Assembly: GCA_964480735.1 (NCBI GenBank)
Contig: CAYZQS010000069.1
Location: forward strand, 1-13,606
From: UBA5972 sp964480735
GTDB lineage: Bacteria > Pseudomonadota > Alphaproteobacteria > Rhodobacterales > Rhodobacteraceae
Reading direction: 5' to 3'
Length of the DNA: 13,606 nt
This document shows positions 6,672-13,344 of this stretch, in pieces (the first letter of the stretch is position 1; each line of letters begins with the position of its first letter). The translations under genes were made by a program, and so were the position numbers. The notes under the pieces were generated by a model. The model ran no database searches. It was not told the DNA's origin and saw only the letters and a list, made by a program, of their open reading frames with translations.

Positions 6672-8675
6672 TCAGACCATATTTCGTTTGATTTTATCTT
6701 CCACATCCCGCGCATAAATCAACTTTTCATTTTCATAGGCTTCCAGCCGTGCCGTCAGATGAAAATCGGTTTTGTCAGACCACATACGGGCGTGCGTTTC
6801 CGTTCGGGTCTGCCAATCACCGCGCCCGGTGGTTTCAGTCCAGTGTGTGGTGCCCGAAGCGCACAGCGGATCATCCGGGTGAATGCGCCAGGTTTCACGC
6901 GCAACGGAACCGCTGATCAGGCCGTGGTCCAATTCCCTGGCCTGACCAAAATCATCTTCAATCACCAATACAATTTCACCGGTGGTCAGATCGTTTTCCA
7001 CGCGTCTTATGTGATTGCCTTGTCGCAAGATTTTGATCCGGCGGGGCGGCGCTGATTCAGGGGTTTCAAAAGCCCATAGGTTCTGATCGGCCAAAGGGCG
7101 GGTTGGCAGGTGCAGGTTTCCGGCGTGCAAGGTTACAGTTCCGGCCTGTGGCGATGGCCAGATCAGCGGCCAATAGGCGTTTGAAACCGCCAGCCTTAAG
7201 CGGTGGCCCTTGGGCAGGCGGTAGGCAATGTGATCAAGTTTCAGCGAAATATCGTAGGATTTGCCGGGCTTCAGTTTGACCGGACTGGCGTGTCCGTTGC
7301 GATGCGCAAGATTAAACACGCCGTAAGTTATGCGGGTAGAGGCGCCGTCTGGATGCACATGGCATAGACGCACGGCAATCTGGGCTTGTGCTGTATTGGC
7401 CGAAAGCTTCAGATTTACCTGTGGTGCCCCGAAAATATCCTGATCCGTGGCTGCCGCCGGGCCGTCAAAACACGCCGACAGGGCGTCGTCGTGGCGTTGA
7501 TCTCCGGGCATTTCCGGCCCCAGCCAGATCGCGCAGTATTCGCCGCCCATCATGCCGCAGTGCTGTGGCGAGGCAATTGGTGTCGGTGAAGACAAAGCAC
7601 CAGAAGTCGTCAGACCCCTGTCGGTACAGCGTAAAATCTGCATTCTGACATCATCATCCGGGCTTTGGTGTTGCGCCACCCAACGACCGGTGCGGGTTTC
7701 GTACCACGTCTTTGGCCGCACCCCGTCCATGATGTAAGCGCGGTACGCCGGATCGTTTTCAACCCCGGTGTCCAGTCCTTTCAGCCAGTGATCCCACCAG
7801 CGCAGGGCCTCCTGCAAAAAACCGATCCGCGGTTCCGGCACGGCAAAATGCGGATATTTGTGAACCCAGGGACCGATGATGCCTTTTACCGGGGCCGTCA
7901 GGTTTTCAACCAGCGCCGGCACAGCGTTTTTATAAGCATCCCCCCAACCGCCGATGGCCAGCGTGGCGGCTTTAATAGCTGCGTAATCTTCGCAAACCGA
8001 GCCATGTTGCCAATATTCATCGCGATTTTGGTGGCGCAGCCAGACGCATGGTAAAAACGGCTCGTTTTTCAGCCGATCAAGCCACATCTCGCGCCAGTTT
8101 TCCCCCACCAGTGCCGGGTCGGGCGGGCGTGATGAATAGGCCCACATCGTGGCACCCCAGCCCAGGTTTTCATTCAAAAGGCAGCCGCCCTTATAGTGGA
8201 TGTCGTCAGCAAAACGATCAACGGTCGAGCACAGCGTGACGATCGCCTTTAACGGCTCTGGCTGCAATGCCGCCGTTTGCAGCGCGTTAAAGCCGCCCCA
8301 GCTGATCCCCATCATACCAACGGTTCCGCAGCACCAGGGCTGGCGGGCGATCCAGTTGATCACCTCTACCGCGTCGCTGAGTTCCTGCGTGGTATATTCA
8401 TCCGTCATCAGCCCTTCGCTGTCACCATTGCCCCGCATATCCACCCGCAGGCAGGCATAGCCGTGTCCGGCAAAATAGGCGTGGGTCAGCGCGTCCCGCT
8501 CTGCTGTTCCGTCGCGTTTGCGGTAGGGCAGGAACTCCAGAATGGCCGGAACGGGATTGTCTGTGGCATCTTCGGGCATCCAGACCCGGGCAGACAGGCG
8601 ACAATCATTGCCGACCATAATCGCCATGTCCGGTGTTTGGACAACCTTGTTGGGGAAATCGCTGACGATCTTCAT
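6672..8675 (-). CDS. CocE/NonD-family alpha/beta hydrolase (X-Pro dipeptidyl-peptidase S15-like)
   Basis: This is a 667-aa serine hydrolase of the CocE/NonD group, which cleaves esters or amides (cocaine esterase, glutaryl-7-ACA acylase and X-Pro peptidase relatives). The N-terminal part is the alpha/beta-hydrolase domain. It has an oxyanion-side motif EFLPYRKRDGT at 47-57, DMRGNGDSEG at 79-88, and the nucleophile elbow GISWGG at 123-128 with S125. The likely catalytic acid is D246 (GGWGDAY) and the likely histidine is H272 (GPWVHKYPH). The C-terminal half, from about 400, is the jelly-roll PepX_C-type domain (LDHIAYRLPKGHRLRLAVS, YWPLIWPS). No signal peptide is seen, so it is cytoplasmic. 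I chose the ATG at 8673-8675 because GGGTGGA lies just upstream and MKIVSDFPNKV fits the family start; an in-frame alternative at 8741 would add 22 residues of unlikely character. The physiological substrate is unknown; the nearby peptide importer makes an amide or peptide-like substrate plausible. Confidence 0.92.
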   Translation of the reverse strand: MKIVSDFPNKVVQTPDMAIMVGNDCRLSARVWMPEDATDNPVPAILEFLPYRKRDGTAERDALTHAYFAGHGYACLRVDMRGNGDSEGLMTDEYTTQELSDAVEVINWIARQPWCCGTVGMMGISWGGFNALQTAALQPEPLKAIVTLCSTVDRFADDIHYKGGCLLNENLGWGATMWAYSSRPPDPALVGENWREMWLDRLKNEPFLPCVWLRHQNRDEYWQHGSVCEDYAAIKAATLAIGGWGDAYKNAVPALVENLTAPVKGIIGPWVHKYPHFAVPEPRIGFLQEALRWWDHWLKGLDTGVENDPAYRAYIMDGVRPKTWYETRTGRWVAQHQSPDDDVRMQILRCTDRGLTTSGALSSPTPIASPQHCGMMGGEYCAIWLGPEMPGDQRHDDALSACFDGPAAATDQDIFGAPQVNLKLSANTAQAQIAVRLCHVHPDGASTRITYGVFNLAHRNGHASPVKLKPGKSYDISLKLDHIAYRLPKGHRLRLAVSNAYWPLIWPSPQAGTVTLHAGNLHLPTRPLADQNLWAFETPESAPPRRIKILRQGNHIRRVENDLTTGEIVLVIEDDFGQARELDHGLISGSVARETWRIHPDDPLCASGTTHWTETTGRGDWQTRTETHARMWSDKTDFHLTARLEAYENEKLIYARDVEDKIKRNMV

Positions 8676-8826
8676 TCTGGTCTGTCCACCCTTTAACCTG
8701 ATGCGATGAAACTGCAGAAGCACAAAAGGATCAACTGCCAAATTTCAGATGATTCAATTTCTTGTATGTCCCGGCTGCCAAATGTAACCTTTTTTCGGTG
8801 ATCAAAACGGGCAGAGAGGGCGGCGG
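8676..8826. promoter_or_regulatory. Divergent promoter region with two 9-bp direct repeats
   Basis: These 151 bp separate the hydrolase (minus) from the PLP-NifU fusion gene (plus). CTGCCAAAT occurs twice in the same orientation, at 8735-8743 and 8775-8783, exactly 40 bp apart, about four helical turns, so both lie on the same DNA face. A weak -35/-10-like pair for the plus strand is TTGTAT (8762-8767), 17 bp, TAACCT (8785-8790), which would place the second repeat in the spacer. The ribosome binding site of the fusion gene is GAGAGGG (8814-8820). Promoter assignment is tentative. Confidence 0.4.
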
Positions 8827-10578
8827 ATGTCAGGAAAAGACGATGGAAACAAAAATAACCCCTCTGCTGAAACCCTGACAGCACAGGCCCTGGGCCGCGT
8901 TGACAGCACAACCAAAGCGCTGGTGCCGCCGCTGCATTTGTCAACCACCTATGAACGCGATGCGGACGGCGGATACAGTTCCGGCCGCGGGTATACCCGA
9001 CCGCATAATCCAACTTATGACGAACCGGAAAAGTTGTTGGCGGCCCTTGAAGGCGGCGCTGATTGCCTGTTGTTTTCTTCCGGCATGGCCGCGGCCACAG
9101 CGGTTTTTCAGTCGCTGCTGCCGGGGGATCACGTGGTGGCTTCAAAAGTCATGTATTGGGCGCTGCGCAGCTGGTTGATTGATTTTGCCATGTCATGGGG
9201 GCTGGATGTAGAGTTTGTTGATACCGGCGACCTGCAAGCGCTGAAGGCCGCCATGCGCCCGGGTAAAACCCGACTGGTGTGGATTGAAACGCCCGCAAAC
9301 CCCACGTGGGAGATCACGAATATTGCGGCGGCAACAGACATCGCCCACGCGGCACGGGCGGTGGTGGCTGTTGACAACACCGTGGCAACGCCGGTTCTGA
9401 GCCGTCCACTGGAACTGGGGGCGGATCTGGTTATGCACTCGGCGACCAAATATCTGAACGGTCACAGCGATGTTCTGGCCGGGGCGCTTGTGTGCAAGAC
9501 ACCAAATTCGTTCTGGCAGCGGATCAAGGCGTGGCGACGGGACAGCGGTGCTGTTTTGGGGCCGTTTGAGGCTTGGCTGCTGCTGCGCGGAATGCGCACA
9601 TTGTTTGTGCGGGTCCGGCAAGCCTGTGCATCTGCGATGACCCTGGCCCGGTATTTGCAGGGGCATCCGGCGGTCAGCCACGTTCTTTACCCCGGTCTGC
9701 CCGGATTTCCCGGCCACGATATTGCAGCGGCACAGATGACCGGCGGGTTCAGCGGAATGATGTCCATCCGCCTAAAATCGGGCGAGGCAGGCGCGATGAA
9801 AGCGGCAGCGCAGGTCAGGCTGTTCAAACGGGCGACGTCTTTGGGCGGGGTTGAAAGCCTGATTGAGCACCGCGCCAGCATCGAAGGCCCGTCAACGCCG
9901 GTCCCAAAGGATTTGCTGCGCCTGTCAATCGGACTGGAACAGGTTGAAGATTTGATTGCCGATTTGGATCAGGCGCTGACAAAAGCACTGGACCTTGCAG
10001 CGGAAGCAGGTGGTTTGGATGAGGTTTCAGGTAAAGAGGACCCTGGGCGCGAGGGCGACAGTACGGCCACGAACATAAAAACCATTCTGCGCGACAAAAT
10101 CAGCCCAATGCTGGCGGACCGTGGCGGTGACGTTATATTTGACGGCTTTGACAAAGGGGTGCTGCGGTTGCGGCTGGCGGGCTCGCCGGGGGCGGCTGTG
10201 CCGGTTGCCGGAAAGATAAGCGCGCTGATCCGCCACTATGTTCCGCTGGTGACGGATGTGAAACTCAGCACGGCACCCACAAATGACGCAGCCGGCGGAA
10301 CCCTGGACGCGCAAATTCAACAGGTTCTGGATGATTTGATCAATCCGGCGGTGGCAGCGCACGGAGGCGCCGTGGCGCTGGCCAAAGTACAGGAAGGGGT
10401 TGCTTTTATTACTTTTTCCGGTGGCTGTCAGGGTTGCGCGATGGCCAATGTCACCCTGCGGCAGGGTGTGGAGGTGCTGATCAAGGAACAGGTGCCCGGG
10501 GTTGTTGCGGTTGAAGATCTAACCGCCCATGACGAGGGCGCAAATCCGCATTTCAAAACCCAAAAAGGCCCGGCCTAG
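8827..10578 (+). CDS. Trans-sulfuration-family PLP enzyme fused to two NifU C-terminal-like domains
   Basis: This 583-aa protein joins three domains. Residues about 15-390 are a Cys/Met-metabolism PLP enzyme (cystathionine gamma-synthase/beta-lyase family, which makes or breaks C-S bonds at beta or gamma carbons). It has YTRPHNPT at 56-63, SSGMAA at 84-89, D183 in AVDNT for the pyridine nitrogen, the PLP lysine K208 in HSATKYLNGHSD, and R365 in LLRLSIGLE for the substrate carboxylate. The usual YGGT after the active-site tyrosine is replaced by Y110-W-A-L. A linker (about 392-413) leads to a NifU/Nfu-like domain (about 414-480, DRGGDVIFDGFDKGVLRLRL) lacking the CxxC, then a second one (about 493-567) with the intact motif GGCQGCAM (C534, C537), which in NfuA-type proteins binds a 4Fe-4S cluster at a dimer interface. 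Normal family members end near residue 395-400. It is cytoplasmic and lies 12 bp upstream of the ATP-grasp gene, likely as one operon. The exact reaction is not readable. Confidence 0.9.
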   Translation: MSGKDDGNKNNPSAETLTAQALGRVDSTTKALVPPLHLSTTYERDADGGYSSGRGYTRPHNPTYDEPEKLLAALEGGADCLLFSSGMAAATAVFQSLLPGDHVVASKVMYWALRSWLIDFAMSWGLDVEFVDTGDLQALKAAMRPGKTRLVWIETPANPTWEITNIAAATDIAHAARAVVAVDNTVATPVLSRPLELGADLVMHSATKYLNGHSDVLAGALVCKTPNSFWQRIKAWRRDSGAVLGPFEAWLLLRGMRTLFVRVRQACASAMTLARYLQGHPAVSHVLYPGLPGFPGHDIAAAQMTGGFSGMMSIRLKSGEAGAMKAAAQVRLFKRATSLGGVESLIEHRASIEGPSTPVPKDLLRLSIGLEQVEDLIADLDQALTKALDLAAEAGGLDEVSGKEDPGREGDSTATNIKTILRDKISPMLADRGGDVIFDGFDKGVLRLRLAGSPGAAVPVAGKISALIRHYVPLVTDVKLSTAPTNDAAGGTLDAQIQQVLDDLINPAVAAHGGAVALAKVQEGVAFITFSGGCQGCAMANVTLRQGVEVLIKEQVPGVVAVEDLTAHDEGANPHFKTQKGPA

Positions 10579-10590
10579 CCGCAGGCGACG

Positions 10591-12026
10591 ATGGCCAAAA
10601 ACCCCATTATCAATCCGCGCCTGCTGCTTTTAACGCCGTCGCGGTCTTACCGTGCGAAGGATTTTCTGGACGCGGCGCGACGGTTGGATGTGGATGTGGT
10701 GGTTGGGTCAGATCACCGGCATGCTTTGGCAGAGCTTTCAGGTGATCACACGGTATACTTGGATTTTCAGCGCCCTGAAACCAGCGTGGAAAACATCGTG
10801 ACCCGCGCGGCCCGCACATCTTTTTCGGCGGTTGTTGGCACAGATGATGAGGTTCTGGAGATTGCCGCGGCTGCTGCCAAGCGATTGAATTTGCGCCATA
10901 ATAATCCTAAAGCGGTGGCGGCTGCCCGGGACAAATATCAATTTCGCAAGATCACGGCCAAGGCCGGGCTGTTGTCGCCCGGATTTCAAAGGGTTTCGCT
11001 GAACAGCGATTTGAACAGGGCTGCACAGAGGTGCCGTTATCCGTGTGTTTTAAAACCCCTGACACTGTCCGGCAGCCGGGGCGTGATCCGGGCCAATTCA
11101 AAGGATGAGTTTCTGGCCGCCTGCAGTCGCATCAAGGCAATCCTGCGTGGGATCAACTTGGATGACCCCTATTCGCACGTGATCATCGTAGAGGATTATA
11201 TTGACGGATTCGAAGTTACCCTAGAAGGTTTAATACTAAACCATGTGCTGCACGTGCTGGCGATTTTTGATAAGCCAGACCCTTTGGACGGGCCCTATTT
11301 TGAAGAGACGCTGTACGTGACGCCATCGCGGTTGCCACAGGACGTGCAGCGCAATATTATCGATCAGACAAAGGGTGCGGTTGCGGCCCTTGGCCTGAAC
11401 CACGGGCCTGTTCATGCCGAGCTTCGGGTCAACGAAACCGGCGCGACCCTGATAGAGCTGGCTGCGCGTTCCATCGGCGGCCTGTGTTCACGGGTGTTTG
11501 AATTTGGTGGGGATTTCACGCTGGAAGAGTTGATATTGCGCGACGCGCTGGGTCTTGACCTGCCGCAATTCACCCCGCCTGACACCGCCAAAGGCGTCAT
11601 GATGATCCCGGTCCCAACAGCCGGTATTTTGACGAAAATATCCGGCGTTGAAGACGCCAAAAAAGTGCCTAACATCAAAGATGTGGTTATCAACGCCCGC
11701 CCGGGTGAAACCCTTGTGCCACCGCCGGAAGGCGNNNNNNNNNNNNNNNNNNNNNNNNNNNNNNNNNNNNNNNNNNNNNNNNNNNNNNNNNNNNNNNNNN
11801 NNNNNNNNNNNNNNNNNNNNNNNNNNNNNNNNNNGATGTGGTTATCAACGCCCGCCCGGGTGAAACCCTTGTGCCACCGCCGGAAGGCGGGCGCTATCCG
11901 GGGTTTATCTTTGCTGCTGCCGATACCGCCAAAGAGGTTGAAGCGGCCCTGCGAAAGGCGCACCAATTGCTGCGTTTTGAGGTGGGGACCAGCAACTCAC
12001 AATCCGGCGCAGAAACCCGTCAATAG
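10591..12026 (+). CDS. ATP-grasp carboxylate-amine ligase-like protein (interrupted only by an assembly gap)
   Basis: ATP-grasp enzymes activate a carboxylate as acyl-phosphate and join it to an amine, thiol or other nucleophile. An N-terminal Rossmann-like pre-ATP-grasp domain (about 10-110) is followed by the ATP-grasp fold. This has the nucleotide lysine K155 in CVLKP, the flexible loop SGSRGV at 160-165, the adenine-side IIVEDYIDGFE (198-208) and metal/catalytic residues E277 (HAEL), E289 and R293 (IELAARSIGG). This pattern resembles amino-acid or peptide ligases and biotin-carboxylase-like members; substrates are unknown. The reading frame seems to break at a 100-N gap (11735-11834), but the 55 bp before and after it are identical. 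Dropping one copy and the Ns gives a continuous 426-aa protein ending ...SGAETRQ at the TAG at 12024-12026. A frame read straight through the Ns to 12078 would be wrong. The gene follows the PLP-NifU fusion by 12 bp and its 3' end overlaps the convergent SHMT-like gene by 7 bp. Confidence 0.88.
11680..11889. other. Scaffold gap of 100 N flanked by an exact 55-bp duplication
   Basis: Ns occupy 11735-11834, exactly 100, a conventional placeholder length. The 55 bp at 11680-11734 are repeated base for base at 11835-11889. The total extra length of 155 bp is not divisible by 3, which explains the apparent frameshift. This is an unmerged contig overlap and not a biological repeat. Confidence 0.95.
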
Positions 12027-13282
12027 ATCGGATACGCCGAACACAGACGCGCCGTCAGGTCTTTGGCGGAATGAATAGCGCTCTCGGTGTCGCCCCTGGC
12101 CTTTGCGTGCACCAATTGGGCAATGGATTGGCCCAACAGCACAAACTGATCTTCGCCCAGACCGCGGGTTGTTGCGGCGGCGGTGCCCAGCCTCAAACCC
12201 ACCCAGTCTGCGGGTTTTGGGTTATCAAACGGCACCGGATTTTTGTTGCTGGTGATATTGGCCTTTGCCAAAGTATCCTCGGCCTGCTGGCCGCGCAATC
12301 CAAGCCCCAAAAGATCAAGCAGCACCACATGCGTGTCAGTGCCGCCTGACACCACTTTGATCCCGTTTTTTTGCAACTGATCCGCCAAGACCTTCGCGTT
12401 GGTCACAACCTGTGCAGCGTAAGATTTGAATTCCGGTTGCAGGGCTTCGGCAAAACAAACCGCTTTGGCAGCCAAAACCTGCGTGTGCAAGCTGCCCTGA
12501 ACCCCCGGAAATACCGCCGATTGCAACCGCTTGGCAAATCTGCCGACCCGGGACAGGATCACGCCGCCACGCGGTCCGCGCAGGGTTTTTGTTGTGGTGC
12601 AGGTGACAATATCAGCGATTGCCACAGGTGACGGATGCGCCAATCCTGCCACCAACCCGGCGAAATGCGCCATATCAACCAAAAACAGCGCACCACAATC
12701 ATCGGCAATCCGGCGCATGCGGGCGAAATCAATACGGCGCGGATAGGCCGAACCACCGGCGATCAACAGTCGCGGACAGATTTCGCCGGCTTTTTTGGCC
12801 AGCGCGTCATAGTCAATCAGGCCGGTTTCCCGGTCCACGCCATAGTTATGCGCTTCAAACCAGCGGCCTGAAAGATTGGCGTTCAGCCCGTGGCTTAGAT
12901 GCCCGCCTGCCGCCAGATCCAGCGACAAAACGCGGTCTCCCGGCTTTAGCAGGGCAAAGAACACCGCCAGATTGGCCTGTGAACCGGAATGGGGCTGAAC
13001 ATTGGCATAATCACAGCCAAATAATTCGCAGGCACGGTCTATTGCCGCCTGCTCGGCAATATCGACGTATTGGCCGCCACCGTGAAACCGTGCGCGTGGA
13101 TAACCCTCAAGCGTCTTATTGGTCACGCTGTGGCCCAGGGCATCCAAAACCGCGCGGCTGACAATATTTTCAGAAGCGATCAGTTCAATCTGGTTTTGCT
13201 GTCGCTGCGTTTCAGCCGACAGCGCGTCGGAAATCAGGGGATCGGTGGCCGCAAGTGTTCGGGTAAAATGGTTGGACATCAT
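12020..13282 (-). CDS. Serine hydroxymethyltransferase-family PLP enzyme with altered active site (GlyA-like)
   Basis: This 420-aa fold-type I PLP enzyme matches SHMT along its whole length: IELIASENIVS at 32-42, NVQPHSGSQAN at 94-104, the PLP-stacking H128 (GGHLSHG), LVDMAHFAGLVAG (201-213, D203 and H206), the PLP lysine K232 in TTKTLRGPRGG, and the carboxylate-binding R364 (GLRLGT). Canonical SHMT makes glycine and methylene-tetrahydrofolate from serine. Several conserved positions differ here. Against E. coli GlyA numbering, Y55 is T57, Y64 is F66, Y65 is H67, and H228 before the lysine is T231. The usual LAHGGH reads LAAGGH. These surround the PLP and substrate, so another amino-acid substrate is possible (for example 2-methylserine hydroxymethyltransferase, an aldolase, or a transaldolase-like enzyme); I cannot choose. 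Two adjacent ATGs (13282, 13279) could start it. It is cytoplasmic and lies 62 bp downstream of a PEP-utilising enzyme on the same strand. Confidence 0.88.
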   Translation of the reverse strand: MMSNHFTRTLAATDPLISDALSAETQRQQNQIELIASENIVSRAVLDALGHSVTNKTLEGYPRARFHGGGQYVDIAEQAAIDRACELFGCDYANVQPHSGSQANLAVFFALLKPGDRVLSLDLAAGGHLSHGLNANLSGRWFEAHNYGVDRETGLIDYDALAKKAGEICPRLLIAGGSAYPRRIDFARMRRIADDCGALFLVDMAHFAGLVAGLAHPSPVAIADIVTCTTTKTLRGPRGGVILSRVGRFAKRLQSAVFPGVQGSLHTQVLAAKAVCFAEALQPEFKSYAAQVVTNAKVLADQLQKNGIKVVSGGTDTHVVLLDLLGLGLRGQQAEDTLAKANITSNKNPVPFDNPKPADWVGLRLGTAAATTRGLGEDQFVLLGQSIAQLVHAKARGDTESAIHSAKDLTARLCSAYPIY

Positions 13283-13344
13283 TCGCTCAATCTGTGTGAT
13301 TAAGCGATTATGTTCACGTCAGCCCACGCGCCGCAATCCGGTTT

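Noticed and set aside
9129..9717. Long minus-strand open frames inside the PLP-NifU fusion gene
   Set aside because: They are shadows of a clearly conserved plus-strand gene and show no family resemblance.
11680..11889. Genuine tandem duplication or frameshifted pseudogene in the ATP-grasp gene
   Set aside because: The exact 100-N spacer, the 55-bp identity and the perfect restoration of the frame when one copy is removed all point to an assembly artefact.
11412..12078. Proteins read through the N gap (minus-strand 184 aa; plus-strand frame ending at 12078)
   Set aside because: They consist of shadow frames joined by unknown bases; the true plus-strand frame ends at 12026 after collapsing the duplication.
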